In this document: positions 34,418-45,736 of the stretch, in pieces
Position numbering within the stretch: the first letter of the stretch is position 1
Layout: every line of letters starts with the position of its first letter
Source of the DNA: Phytophthora sp. 'mugwort'
Lineage: Eukaryota; Oomycota; Peronosporomycetes; Peronosporales; Peronosporaceae
NCBI GenBank assembly: GCA_033558025.1
Contig: JAUCEF010000003.1
Location: forward strand, 1,390,001-1,454,000
Reading direction: 5' to 3'
Length of the DNA stretch: 64,000 bases
Notes under the pieces: model-generated
What the model was told of the DNA's origin: nothing
The model's input: only the letters and a program-made list of their open reading frames with translations
Databases searched by the model: none
Program-made: the position numbers and the translations under genes

Positions 34418-37366
34418 ATGGCGAGCAGGTATGTTCTTCTCTTTGATGCCTTTGAATTCGACCCAATGTAACTCGGTGTTGAATGGTAGTACGTACGACC
34501 AGCGATGGCAGGAAGCCATGTCGGAGCTGAACGAACAGGTGCATATCGAGGATCATACGCTCGGTGACGGGCCGGACGGAGACGCGAATGAACCGGTACG
34601 TCCTCAACAGGAGGTCTCGTACCACAACGTACTGACTTGTAGTACTGCCAGCCGCCCCAAGCCACGATCGTGGAGGCCTTCCAACACTACGCATGTTTGT
34701 ACATTAAGTACATTCAAATCCTGTCGCGGTTGTCCGAGTGTTATGACCAAATGGTGCATCCACAGAAACGAATTGATGTCAAACAAGTGATTGAAGTAGT
34801 CGCGACGCGCGTCGTGGAGCTTAAGCACCTGCTCGTCAAGTGGAACCCTCCGAATCCAGACGTCATGACGCAGCCCGAGCGAAGTTTCCCGTGGGAATAT
34901 GTGAATCTAGACGATATCCTCGTGGATCTCAAGCTGCCGCCAGAGACGCTGGAAGTGCCCGTACCGCAGTCATTTCTGGATGATCAGCAGGAGGACCTAC
35001 TACGTCGCGAACGGCTCGTTAAAGGTTACATGAAGCTGAAACACGGGGTGGATGCGATCCCTCTGGACGCCATTAAAGTCGCAAACACGACGATGACTGG
35101 TGGCGTGGGCGTCATGTCTTTGGACGAAGCGATTGCAGTGATCCAGAAGAACGAACGAGGCCGTCAAGGCCGTCAACGCGGTCTCCTCGTCCAAGAGCTA
35201 CGCGAGGAAGAACGTCAGCGTAAGCTCTACGAAGCGGCTCAAGGCGCACCAGAGATGGATCCCGATATCGCAGCGGCGAATATCCAGCGCATGTTTCGAG
35301 GCTTCTGGTCCCGTGCAGCTGCCGCCCGTGAACGCGACGCAGAGCTCGTATTCGTTGGTATGAAAGCTCCAGCGACAGACCGTTCGATGCTTGAGAAGCG
35401 GCTTGCTGATGCACGTCTACAGCGACGTGCCGAGCAGCTCGAGAACAAGGAAGAGTATGAACGCGCACTGGTTGAACTGCATGGAGTCGTCACTAATGAG
35501 GAAGGACCATTCATGAAGGAGAAGATGCTGGAACAGCGTCGCCACTGGATCACGGACGTCATGGCGACGGGCCAGCTACCGGAAGACCTCAGTGGCTTTT
35601 ACGCAGCGATGAATGGCGAACTAACTTCAGAAGAACTCGCGAAAGCTCAAGCGAAAGAACAAGAAGAAGCGAAAGCGAAAGCTATAGCGGACAAGAAAAA
35701 GACGAAAGGAGCTAAGGGCAAGAAAGAAGACAAGAAAGGAGCGAAAGGGAAGAGCAAAGACACCAAGGAACAGGAGGCGGAAGCCCTTGAGAAACCTCCT
35801 CCGCTTACGGGACCTTCTGAGCTCTGCAAGAAGCTGGCAGGTGGCGTCTCTCAATACGAAAGAGTGTGGCTGGAGCGGGAAGAACTCGATAATTTCTATC
35901 AAAAGTACGATGTCGCGCTCGCCAAGGACGTTGTACGAGGACCCGTTGAAGTCCAGGTTCGACAGCAAGTGGATGAAATGCTCGTATTGCAGCTGGTCAA
36001 CATCAAGACGCAGCTCGAGGCGGCAGCTTCAGCCGGCAAGAAAAGGAAGAAGGGCAAGAAAGGAGGCAAGAAAGGTGGCAAGAAAGGCAAGAAAGGAGCC
36101 AAGAAGGAGGGCAAAGGCAAGAAAGGCAAGCCGCTACCTGGTGACAAGATCGCGGAGCTTAAAGGCCGTTCACCCGATTCGTTCCTGAGCGTCCTCATCG
36201 AGAACCAGATTGTGCACGCGCCGCGCCAGGGCGTACGCGTGCGTGACTTTGTCGGTAGCTTCAACTTCTTGGGCACCGTCTACCAGCACTGCGAACGGCG
36301 CGACCGCTTTGGCAACTGGGTACCTCAAGACCCGTCCGCGGCGCAGCTACGCCAGTCTCTCACAGAGTACGGCGTTCTACCCCTGGGTTCTCCGTTCGTA
36401 CGTGCTCGTACGCCGTCCGTCCGCTCGATAATGCTCTATGGGCCACGCGGGTCGGGCAAGACGATGCTCGTGAGTGCTCTGGCCAACGAGACGGGCGCTC
36501 TCGTGCTCAATCTGTCGCCAAGTAACCTCGTGGGCAAGTTCGCCGGCAAGACAGGACCGACCAAGCTAGTGCACATGGCCTTTTTACTGGCCAAAGCTGC
36601 CAGTCTCCAGCCCATTATCATCTACATGGACGAATGCGAACAGATTTTTGCCGGTGGCGGCGGCAAAAAGACCAAGTCGGCAGCGAATTCGGACGGTCCT
36701 GCTCGGTTCAAGAAAGACCTCTTGCTGTACATCAAGGCGGCGTTGGAGCCGTCGGACCGCGTGCTTGTCGTGGGCACGTCTGCGGACCCTGGTGTCGCCG
36801 ACGTCAAGGACTTACGCAACTTCTTCGACAAGTTCCTGCACGTGCCGTATCCAGACTACGCGTCCCGCGTCTTGCTGTGGAAACATGCTCTGCGCATAAC
36901 GATCGCTGGTCATGCGGCCACGTTGGGACTGTCATCTGTAGCGACGACTGCAGCGCTCGCTGTTGCGGCTTCCTCGTCGTCCGTCGGAGCTTCGAGTGGC
37001 GGTGGCCAGCCGTCCGATCCTCGGAGTCGCGAACCTCTGGACATTTCGACACTGGCGCATATCTCGGAAGGCTACGCGTCTGGCAGCATCGTACGCGCAG
37101 TACAGCAGACTGTGACACCACGACGTGTCGAATGTCTGGACAAGAGATCTCTTCGAGAGGACGAGTTTTTAGGAGCTCTATCGCGACAGACGGCTACGTT
37201 CGCAGACGATCACGACAAGTTCAAGAGCTTCACGGCGGTCATCACGGGACTGAAAGACACACGCGACAAGATCCGTAAAGCTGCAGCGGACGCACTGAAT
37301 CCGGACGATAAGAAGGACACTAAGGGTAAAGGAGGAGACAAGAAGGCCAAGAAGAGCAAGAAGTGA
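34418..37366 (+). CDS. DRC11: DRC11/IQCA-like IQ and AAA protein of the nexin-dynein regulatory complex
   Basis: CDS join(34418..34428,34490..34595,34643..37366), 946 residues. The 11-nt first exon (ATG GCG AGC AG) and second exon restore the family start MASSTYDQRWQEAM; introns are 61 and 47 nt. An IQ motif (AAANIQRMFRGFW) lies near residue 250. Two Lys/Gly/Ala-rich charged tracts follow (35640-35790 and 36040-36135). The AAA domain has Walker A GPRGSGKT near 36440 and Walker B IIIYMDECEQIF near 36620. A Lys-rich tail ends the protein. IQCA1/DRC11 is a subunit of the axonemal nexin-dynein regulatory complex; here it would serve zoospore flagella. The 3' end is 62 bp from the convergent LRR gene. 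Confidence 0.88.
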
Positions 37367-37428
37367 GAGAGAGCGAGACCGCTATGCTTTTAAATACCAA
37401 GTATTCTGCATCGATTTCCATGGCCGTG

Positions 37429-40347
37429 TTAAATCGGAGGCAGTTTGAGTCGAGGTATGTGGTCATCTGTGGCTCTTTGACGTTCCGTTTGCTTGTGTTG
37501 TAGCTCCTCCGTCCAATACTGCGGGGGCTCCCATCGCGTTTCGCCGGTAGCTTCATTCTCGTAGTAAATGGCGTCGGTATACATGTCCGTGCGCTGCACC
37601 CAGCGACGAGCTTCGAGGCGTGCAAGCTGCTCTTCCAGCTCGCGGTTCTGCGTCTCAAGCTCTTTCTTCCGCTCAGCACGGAGCTTGACGGCCGTGGCGT
37701 CGAATTTGCGTGCTCGCGCCACGTCGTGCCAAGCCTCAAAGACCGAGCGAGTGCTCAAGCCACGCCACCGCTGGAGCACGGCTCGCATCTGAAGAAACTC
37801 CCTCGTGGTTTGATGAGAAACTCTCGTGCACTGCATCTCGACGTACGAGCCACGAATTTGAGCCTGAAAGAGCTCAAACAATACTTCTTCCGGGACGTCC
37901 ACAGGCATGAGGAAGCTGAACTTGGTCGTGACGCTGGAGTTTCGACTCTTGTGGTCCCCAAGTGCGCGCTTCTCAAGCTCCTGATCCACTGTTCTCACTG
38001 CTGCTTTGCGATAGTCTTCGATGCTCATGTCCGGCATGTCAACGTCAAAGAATGATTTGGTCGGGGGATCGGCTCTGGAGCTCACCTTCACAGCTTCAGT
38101 CTCAGGAGCTTCCTCTTCGTCTGAGTCTTCTTCCGACCCGTTGTCTTCTTCATCTCCACTATCGTCTCCATCATCTTCTTCCTCGTTTTCTCTTTCGTCT
38201 TCTTTTTCTTCTTCTTCAATATCGGCGTCCATTTCTTCTGCTCGAGCTTTCTTCGTGGCTTTGTGTAACTTCCGCTCTTCCATGTCAAGGCCCTCGATAG
38301 CCAGCTCCAGCTCGTAAATCTTGGTCTTCTCCGGCCCACCAAACATCGACTTGGCTTCCTCCAGTTCGGCTCGCAACCTCGCGAGTTTATCCTCAAGCTT
38401 GGCCAATTTCTTTGTTTTTGCTACCGTGTTGACCAGGTCCAGTTGACGCTCCAGTGCGTCGCGATCCTTCTCGAGACGTACACATTGATCTCGTGTGGTC
38501 TTCAGTCGAGCTTCTTTTGCTCGTTCGAAGGCCTCAATCTTCCGACGAAGCTTGTCGCGACGAGCGTCGACCCGGCGCTGAGATTTCTCGTGCTGCTTGT
38601 AAAGTTTACGCAGTCGACGACGACGCTGCTTCATTTCATGAGCAAGAAGCCGCGCTGTTCGTTCAAAGTGGGCAACACCCGTGGGCGAGTTAATGTACTC
38701 AATGGCGCGACGGCGTGTCTTCTGGACAAGACGTGCGACTTTGGTCCGTAAGTACACACTGGCGAGCTGGTCTTGAGCCTGTTCCTTCGTCAACATCTCC
38801 GCGCGTAGCAACCGGCCAAGCCGTTGACAATGGTAGGGCGCCGTTCGAGGCAGGCAGACCTTCCGGACGCGCTGGCCTCGTTCACGTAGCGCTACTAGAT
38901 CGATACACGCACAGCGTCGGAATTCAATAGGAACAGGTACGAGTTCTCCGCCGCCAGCGACACAAACAAGGCCGAACTCGTCATCGTAGTGTATCACGGC
39001 GTCTTCGACTTCTTCCGAGCTAAAACGCTGTGAGAAACGCGATCTGGCCGTCGCTGGCTTTGCGCTAGACTCGTTTGCGACTAGAAATTCCTGCTGACGT
39101 TCAATAGCGGGCAGCAACTCGGAATAGAAGCTGTCCCAGACGATACCGTAGAGCTTGAGTTCGTTGTTGCTGCCTACAGGTGCCAGTCGATCGCACATGG
39201 GCTCGAAGAAGGACATGATGGTACACAGATCCGCGTCATTGGCGCTGTCGTTCGCTCTACTTTGGTCTTTTATGGCCTTCTCGCTATTAACTTGTAACTC
39301 AAAGTTCTGGATAATTTGAGCTGCAAATGCCAATACTTCCTGGAGAGCTTCGACAAGTTCACGTCGACTGCTTCTCTGGAACTCGGCAAGGGCTTTCTCC
39401 ATGAACTCGAGCGTCGTCGGGACACCACGTGCAATGACGTCGCTGGTTGGTAAACGCAGCGGGTTTTGCTCCATACAAAGAAGCTGCAAGCCAGTCAGTG
39501 CTCGAAATGAGAATGGAAGTTCTTGGATCGAATTCCAATCCAGACGCAGCTCACGAAGCGTCTGCATGTCTCCGATATTACGCGGTAGTTTAGTGAGTTG
39601 ATTGCGTGAAGCGTTAAGAAGTCGCAGTTTAGGGAGACGTACGATGGCGTCGGGAAGTTCCTGCAGTTTATTCAGGTTCACAGACAGCGAAGTGAGTGCT
39701 GTGAGCTCTCCGATCGATTCGGGGAGCTCAGTGAGCGAATTTTCACTAAAATTGGCAGAACGCATATTCTGACAACCTCCAATGGAGAACGGGAGCTGGT
39801 TCAATGCATTATGTTCGAGGCAAAGCTTGTCGAGCTGAACGAGTTTGCCAATGTCTTGAGGCAGCTTTTCCAGAGCGTTGCACGACAGGTTAAGCGTCTT
39901 AAGAGTTAGGAGACTAGTCACAGAATCCGGTAGCTCACACAGTCGGTTCTTGGTCAGATCGAGCTCCGTGAGGTTTCGAAGTGTGCCGATACTCGTTGGA
40001 AGACGTTCAACTTCATCGGCCAAGAGCGACACCGTTTCTAGAGCCGGGAGCGCCTCAAATAACGCGTCAGGCAGGTCTCGTAAGTCGTGGCCAGTGATTC
40101 GCAGTGCTAAGAGACTCCGGAATTGTATCACGCGCTCATACGTCAAGAAACCGCGTGCTTGTTTCCACGCGATATTGAGCTCTCCAGTCTGCTGGGCTTC
40201 GTGAGCGAAAGGTGTCCATAGAGTTTCCTTCTCACGCTCAAAAGCTGCGACTTGGTCGTCTCGTTCACGCTCCCGTTGCTGTTGCCGTTCCTGTAGTTGC
40301 TCTCCAATCCAGACACGTCGATCACGGGTAAGAGTACCCTTTAGCAT
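37429..40347 (-). CDS. LRR, coiled-coil and WW-domain protein
   Basis: A single exon of 972 residues. After a charged coiled N terminus, about ten leucine-rich repeats of the short type (L..LPDSV..L..L..L.LS.N.L) run from about residue 85 to 310. An IQ/charged middle follows. A long coiled coil at about 560-720 contains KLYKQHEKSQRRVDARRDKL. A nearly pure Asp/Glu stretch lies around 730-780. The C terminus has a WW domain (YYENEATGETRWEPP) near 945. The repeats and coiled coil suggest a scaffold. Its position next to DRC11 makes a flagellar or cytoskeletal role possible, but that is inference. The start is the first Met after a stop. Confidence 0.85.
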   Translation of the reverse strand: MLKGTLTRDRRVWIGEQLQERQQQRERERDDQVAAFEREKETLWTPFAHEAQQTGELNIAWKQARGFLTYERVIQFRSLLALRITGHDLRDLPDALFEALPALETVSLLADEVERLPTSIGTLRNLTELDLTKNRLCELPDSVTSLLTLKTLNLSCNALEKLPQDIGKLVQLDKLCLEHNALNQLPFSIGGCQNMRSANFSENSLTELPESIGELTALTSLSVNLNKLQELPDAIVRLPKLRLLNASRNQLTKLPRNIGDMQTLRELRLDWNSIQELPFSFRALTGLQLLCMEQNPLRLPTSDVIARGVPTTLEFMEKALAEFQRSSRRELVEALQEVLAFAAQIIQNFELQVNSEKAIKDQSRANDSANDADLCTIMSFFEPMCDRLAPVGSNNELKLYGIVWDSFYSELLPAIERQQEFLVANESSAKPATARSRFSQRFSSEEVEDAVIHYDDEFGLVCVAGGGELVPVPIEFRRCACIDLVALRERGQRVRKVCLPRTAPYHCQRLGRLLRAEMLTKEQAQDQLASVYLRTKVARLVQKTRRRAIEYINSPTGVAHFERTARLLAHEMKQRRRRLRKLYKQHEKSQRRVDARRDKLRRKIEAFERAKEARLKTTRDQCVRLEKDRDALERQLDLVNTVAKTKKLAKLEDKLARLRAELEEAKSMFGGPEKTKIYELELAIEGLDMEERKLHKATKKARAEEMDADIEEEEKEDERENEEEDDGDDSGDEEDNGSEEDSDEEEAPETEAVKVSSRADPPTKSFFDVDMPDMSIEDYRKAAVRTVDQELEKRALGDHKSRNSSVTTKFSFLMPVDVPEEVLFELFQAQIRGSYVEMQCTRVSHQTTREFLQMRAVLQRWRGLSTRSVFEAWHDVARARKFDATAVKLRAERKKELETQNRELEEQLARLEARRWVQRTDMYTDAIYYENEATGETRWEPPQYWTEELQHKQTERQRATDDHIPRLKLPPI

Positions 40348-40525
40348 GCTTAAAGCTACTCGAAAGAGCTATTCCGAGGCAAAAATTTCCCGACTAAAAA
40401 CAAAAACGTACATCAGACAAGCTTCCAACTCGCTATCCATTTAGCCTGGTACATGAATCAAGACGCCCTGGCCCTGCCTACCAGCATTACGTCTTGGAAA
40501 TTGAGGAAAACTTTCACTCAAAAGC

Positions 40526-42109
40526 TTAAGGAGCCACCGGCGTGAACGCCTTTCGTGGCGGGTTAAGTGGTGCCGTGATGTTTTTCTTGGACGCGGGCGC
40601 CGCCTCCTTGGCGATCCGCATCTGGTCCATCTTCTCCTTAACGCGACGTGCGTAGTGCTCGTCCACGTCTCTGAAATTGTTCAGTGTGCGCTCCTGCACG
40701 GGCTTGGACGCGTTAACGAGCGACGTCGCGATGTTGTCCGTGAGTCGCTCGCGAGCTTCGTCGTCCAGTACTTTGCGGTAAAAGACGCGGACTTGACTCA
40801 GGTTGTCGTCAAAAGCAGACGAGTACTTGTCCACCACGGTGTGCTCACCGTCGTACGTGTTGTACCGCAATGACTCGACTTCTTCCGGTCCGCCCATACT
40901 GTTAGGGAAATACGTCGGGGCGTCGCCCATGTTGCCGTTCACGACGAACGGGCCGTCGCGTTGGTACGTCTGGGGCTCATTCAGCGGCCGGTTGACTGGA
41001 ATCTGCTGGTAGTTTTTGCCCAGACGGTGACGCAGCGTGTCCGGGTACGAGAACAAGCGTCCTTGCAGCATTTTATCAGGCGACGCCGCGATTCCAGGCA
41101 CCATATGCGACGGCGAGAAGGCTAACTGTTCAATCTCGGCGAAATAGTTGCGCGGGTTCCTGTTGAGCACAAGACGGCCGACCTCTTGGAGCGGAAAATC
41201 CGAATGCGGCCACACTTTGGTCACGTCAAAGGCTAGAAACTTATGTTGCTTGGCCTGTTCGGGCTTCATGGTCTGAATATACAGCGTCCACGACGGGAAC
41301 TCGCCTCCTTCAATCGCTTCGAACAGGTCTCGATTCGCATAGTCCGGGTCAGCACCAGCCAAGAACGCCGCCTCATCCACAGGCATGTTGCGGACGCCTT
41401 GGTCCGTCTTGAAATGATACTTGACGTACGTCAATTCCCCGTCCGCGTTGACGTTCCCGTACGTGTTACTGCCGTACCCGTTCATAAAGCGGTATCCGTC
41501 CGGGATGCCACGATCCGAGAAGAGCCATGTCTGCATATGCAATGACTCTGGACGTAACGAGAAGAAATCCCAGGCCATGTTGGCGTCCTTCAGGTGCGAC
41601 GCTGGCAGTCGCTTTTGCGAGTGGATAAAGCTTGGGAACAGGATCGGATCGCGGATGAAAAAGATGGGCGTGTTGTTGCAAACAAGGTCCCAGTTGCCGT
41701 CTTCCGTGTAGAATTTCAAGGCAAAGCCACGCGGATCCCGCATCGTGTCAGGACTGCCCGATTCCGCCGTCACGATCGAGAATCTCGCCGCGACGGGCGT
41801 CCGTTTGCCCGTTTCCGAAAACATTTTGGCACAAGTGTACTCGGTGATTTCTGAGTGAGTCACTTCAAAGTACCCGAACGCACCGCCACCTTTAGCGTGG
41901 ACGACACGTTCGGGAACACGCTCCCGGTCGAAATGTGACAAGTGTTCGATGAATTGGAAATCTTCGAGCAAAAGAGGCCCCGTCGACCCGGCCGTGGCAG
42001 ACGCTGTGAGTCCGTATTTTGGCATAGGTGCTCCATTACCCGTCGTACAGATCGGAGGTGCCATGATTTCCAGCGAGCGTTGGTTGTGTACTTGTCTCGG
42101 ATCTGGCAA
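40526..42109 (-). CDS. Monofunctional heme catalase
   Basis: A single exon of 527 residues, the usual size for a small-subunit catalase. The catalytic His lies in [16 protein letters not shown] and the catalytic Asn in [14 protein letters not shown]. The proximal heme Tyr lies in [14 protein letters not shown], and the [11 protein letters not shown] segment is typical. It converts hydrogen peroxide to water and oxygen. The C terminus (FTPVAP) is not a classical peroxisomal tripeptide. The start could also be the second Met, [11 protein letters not shown], 15 codons later (42064). The gene follows the LRR gene head to tail at 179 bp. Confidence 0.95.
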   Translation of the reverse strand: MPDPRQVHNQRSLEIMAPPICTTGNGAPMPKYGLTASATAGSTGPLLLEDFQFIEHLSHFDRERVPERVVHAKGGGAFGYFEVTHSEITEYTCAKMFSETGKRTPVAARFSIVTAESGSPDTMRDPRGFALKFYTEDGNWDLVCNNTPIFFIRDPILFPSFIHSQKRLPASHLKDANMAWDFFSLRPESLHMQTWLFSDRGIPDGYRFMNGYGSNTYGNVNADGELTYVKYHFKTDQGVRNMPVDEAAFLAGADPDYANRDLFEAIEGGEFPSWTLYIQTMKPEQAKQHKFLAFDVTKVWPHSDFPLQEVGRLVLNRNPRNYFAEIEQLAFSPSHMVPGIAASPDKMLQGRLFSYPDTLRHRLGKNYQQIPVNRPLNEPQTYQRDGPFVVNGNMGDAPTYFPNSMGGPEEVESLRYNTYDGEHTVVDKYSSAFDDNLSQVRVFYRKVLDDEARERLTDNIATSLVNASKPVQERTLNNFRDVDEHYARRVKEKMDQMRIAKEAAPASKKNITAPLNPPRKAFTPVAP

Positions 42110-42174
42110 ATGGAAAACTGAGAGCTGAAGGAGGGAGCTGAGAGGTGCTACCGTTAGGTTTGGGCAGTAACAAC

Positions 42175-42271
42175 GGGCTCATAGTTTACACCCAGTATTT
42201 TCTGTTATTGTCGAAAAGGATGTGGGCTCATAGTTTACACCCAGTATTTTGTGTTATTGTCGAAAGGATGT
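42175..42271 (+). repeat. Two tandem copies of a 48-49 bp unit
   Basis: GGGCTCATAGTTTACACCCA begins at 42175 and again at 42224. The copies differ by one C/G change and one A in an A-run. They lie just upstream of the catalase start. No function is evident. Confidence 0.85.
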
Positions 42272-42644
42272 GGGCAACGGTAATGTCGTAACCACGGGAC
42301 GAGACGTGGTAAAACGAGACAGTGATTCGTTCGCGTTCTTTTGGAAAGGAGAAGTCAAGGATCGTTACTTCAAGGTCAGATACAGAGAGGACTGATATTG
42401 TTTTTACTTGGTATAGTCTTTGACTGAATCGTGTAGTGCGGCGATGGTTTTCGAGCGTCGTCATGAGAGTTTTAGAACTAAGGGGATCATAGTTACCTAT
42501 AATCCTCTTACTGGTTACCTATGATCCTTTTAGTTTTTAAATTCTCGTGACCATGGCTTCATGTGGTATACGAAACCAGTACGAAAACTGCCGAAAACGT
42601 TTTAGCCGAACCATATCCGCTTGCCACTTTCCTGACGAGTGATG

Positions 42645-42985
42645 ATGCTGGTCTATCCTGCTTACCAATTGTGTGTGATTAAGAATACCCACTGCAAGTG
42701 ATTCCAGTTCTCTTGCTTCTTTCCGGTAATAAACTCACGATGAAAAATACACTATTTCGCATTTGCAAGACCTTGACACCTGAGTGCGTAATTTACACTT
42801 TTGTCTTCTCTTGCACACGTTGTCACATACATGCACTAAAGTGCTGCGTGAAATGCTATTGTTGCCAATCGACCTCGTTCAGTATGAATTACGTCGCGCG
42901 CTACGTGTTTGCAATTCGGCAACTGGTACCAGCAGTCAGGCTTCACATGACGAAATAGAGCAAGTGCTTCACTCTACCCGTTACA
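42645..42985 (+). pseudogene. Orphan multi-TM family relic (fragment a)
   Basis: The plus strand reads MLVYPAYQL at 42645, then VIPVLLLLSGNKLTMKNTLF and LTPECVIYTFVF. These match the YPAYQLLF, PVILLLPVIKL..KN and LTPEAVIFTVDF blocks of the intact genes, with stops and frame changes. It covers only the middle of the family and lies directly before the intact plus-strand copy. Confidence 0.65.
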
Positions 42986-43018
42986 TTTTCAACCATTCTG
43001 CAATTAGTTGGTGACTTT

Positions 43019-43033
43019 TCACTTCCTCACTTC
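43019..43033 (+). promoter_or_regulatory. Two oomycete-type initiator-like motifs
   Basis: TCACTTC occurs at 43019-43025 and 43027-43033 and fits the pyrimidine-rich oomycete initiator core. If one marks the transcription start, the downstream Met at 43106 is a more comfortable start than the one at 43049. Confidence 0.35.
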
Positions 43034-43048
43034 AGTCAAGAGAGCACT

Positions 43049-44980
43049 TTGTTCAATTGGTCTCACATTTTAGTTCAGCACAATCAAGTCCCGTCAAATC
43101 TAAGGATGTTTGCTTCCTCGCCCGCTAAGGTTGCCGCGAGTGGACCCCCACCACAAGAACCAGCCCCACTAAAGCAGCAAAACCCAATTTTTTTGTCCAG
43201 TTTCACCACAAAACTCGAGCACATTTGGTTTTCGCTTCAAGTCAGTCATAATGGCAAATACTCTGTCGAACGGCTGCTGGCATTGGAAGAATATACCCGA
43301 AAGACGTCCATTACGCGTATCCTGCTAGTCTGTTTCGGAACGCCATTACCCATGGTAGCAGTTGTCTTATTGCAGGAATGTATACCATTACAAGAGCCAT
43401 CCGACGGATGGAGCGTTAACTATGGGTTTTGGATCCGAGCCGGCGTATTGGGAGGTGTCGTAGCCGTCGGAATGGCAGCTTTCGTGATCTATATGATCCC
43501 TGGCATTGCTCTGTCCAAGCTACAGCTAACACTGCTTTTCACTGGCCAAGCGATAGGTTATCCAGCAATCGGGATGCTGGTCGCTGCGCTCTGGGTCTTT
43601 CCAATTCCATTTATGGTTCTCACTATCATCAGTTTGTACGTGCTGCTGTTTGCCGTGCTCTTCCGCTTCATCGCTGGAAAACAAAATTTCCTTCAAATGG
43701 CTGCATATAAAGACGAACTCGTCCTGCTCGTTAGCTTCAGCGGCTCCCAGTCGTTCATGGCAGTCACGTACGCAGCGTATAGTGTACTGTTTGATCACGT
43801 GACCAAAACGCATCTTGAGTTGCCCGTGCTTCTCCTACTTCCTGTGATTAAACTTATCATGAAAAACTTCGTTTCATTGACGATTAAACACATGAAAGAT
43901 ATGGTCCCTGAAGCCGTCATCTTCACCGTCGACTTCTTCAACTCAATGTATCTCGCCACGTGTATGCAAAGCACGTCTTCGATCACGACTGTAGCGACGA
44001 TGATGACGTTAGACTTTGGCCAGACTGCAGTTTCTTTGCGAAGTCTTCATCAACGCTCCGACACGATCTTGTCACGACTTCGCACGACTTGTGGAGTGTT
44101 AATTCTGGACAATGACGGTCTCTTACCTGTTGCAAGAAAACTTTGCTTTGATACGGACAAGTTTAAGCAACAAAATCGTCGAGATGTTCTTCTTGATTCC
44201 TGTTTGCCACATCAATTATCCCAAGAAGGACGAAATCTTCTCGAAATACTGAAAACCGTGCCAGGCAATGGACAACGCACGCTCCCACGCATGACAGAGA
44301 TTGGGACGTCAATACGCTCTACGCTGGAAAAGTCTCCCACTATATCAAAACTATTGTGGGGCTTTTCTCGCCGTGATATCACAAAAATTGAGCCGAGTAG
44401 TGCCAGAAACACCAAAGATAAGAGACCAGAGCCTTCCCGACCAGCGGAGAAGTCGATGTGTGTCGATAATCTGAGCAATCAGCACCGTGAACTTCTCGGC
44501 GAGACGCTTGAAGTTCTGTTCATGTCGGAATGTTTGTTATTAACCGAGTACTTGGAGTCGATCATCCCTGTTCTGTACGGAAATTTCATCCTGCTGGTTG
44601 TGAATCTACCTAGTGCGCCGTACCACATGGACCTGGTCGGTGTCAATCGTGACAATGTTGGCGCTACATTACTCAACGTTCATGTGTATGCACTTCTCGA
44701 ATTCGCCTCCTTTGTGACGCTCACACTCGTAATGATGCGGAACTGCCGTATGCAAGCATTAGCTCACTTGGCCTTCGTATTGGAAACTCAAATGCTGTTA
44801 GTCCAAGTGAAACTCATGACGTGGGTGCTAATGACTCTGAGTTTCCGGGTTGTACACTTTGGTAAGCTTAAGTTGTATTTGACAAATATTGGGAACTCGA
44901 ACTAACAGTATATTGTGTTTTTTTTGTCGACAGGTGCTGACTTCACTTTTCAGTTTCAATGGATGAAGCGAGACGTTTAG
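43049..44980 (+). CDS. Orphan multi-TM family protein, copy 5
   Basis: CDS join(43049..44861,44934..44980). This is the only intact copy in the second cluster. Blocks: LQVSHNGKYSVERLLALEEY, GTPLPM, QECIPLQEPSDGW, FPIPFMVL, LLLPVIKLIMKN, DMVPEAVIFTVDFFNSMYL, the variable polar loop, ECLLLTEYLESIIPVLY and VLETQMLLVQVKLMTW. A 72-nt phase-1 intron (GTAAGC at 44862, CAG ending 44933) leads to GADFTFQFQWMKRDV-stop. It is the clearest example of the conserved terminal exon. The probable start is the Met at 43106, since the first 19 residues are unlike relatives. Confidence 0.83.
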
Positions 44981-45015
44981 CTGTCTATTACTCATGATTA
45001 TCTTGATACTTCAGG

Positions 45016-45688
45016 GAAACATTCCGCTACTAGACCCGAGTGGCCCAGCTGCTGCTTTTGATCGTCTACCCGGTGTATCAAGTCGCCCTTAACCTCGCGT
45101 TAGACACTCGGCTGGAGATCCCGGTGGTTCTGCTCCTCCCTGCACTTAGGTTGGTGATGAAGGACGTGCTCTTACGCACCATGACACACGTGGAAATCAG
45201 ATGCCAGAGAGGATTATCTTCCCATGCGCTTTATTTGGTTAATTGTATGCAGACGGCGTCCTCCATCCTCAATGTCGGGACCATTCTGCTCGTGAACTTC
45301 ACGCAATCGAACTCCGCACGCTTCTACGTTTGCATCAGGCGGTGGGAACACTTATGCTCCAACACCTCCAAGCGTGTACAGGTATCCGGATTCGATCGTG
45401 TCTACCGCATAAACTGTCTGCTTCAGCTCGAAATCTGATAGATAGTCTTGATGGGAGGCCAAAGAGCTATCGATCTCCAAGCAATGCCGACACTCCGGGG
45501 CACCGGATCGTCCTAAATGTCGAGCGAAGGGCCTAGATGTGTCAGCATTGAAAACGTCGACAGCACATTGTCTTTCCTCCCGAACTAACACCATTTCCGT
45601 TCCTACAGGAGTCGATTTCACCTTTCAGTTTGCTTGGATTACCAGATTAGGCGCCCTTATTCCTCAAGATCGAGGTCCGTTTCGATAG
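45016..45688 (+). pseudogene. Orphan multi-TM family pseudogene b, internally deleted
   Basis: It begins in the middle of the family (YPVYQVALNLAL, PVVLLLPALRLVMKD, NCMQTASSILNV) and is frameshifted several times. It then keeps CLPHKLS and jumps directly to the terminal exon (acceptor CAG, then GVDFTFQFAWITRL). The N-terminal half and the ECLVL-YLE membrane block are missing. Confidence 0.75.
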
Positions 45689-45736
45689 CAGCTCGTACAA
45701 TCTGAAGCGACGCTCACAAGAAAAGGCACCAAAACA

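Noticed and set aside
38021..38317. Ser-rich plus-strand ORF
   Set aside because: It is antisense to the Asp/Glu-rich tract of the LRR protein; GAA/GAT repeats read backwards give Ser/Phe runs.
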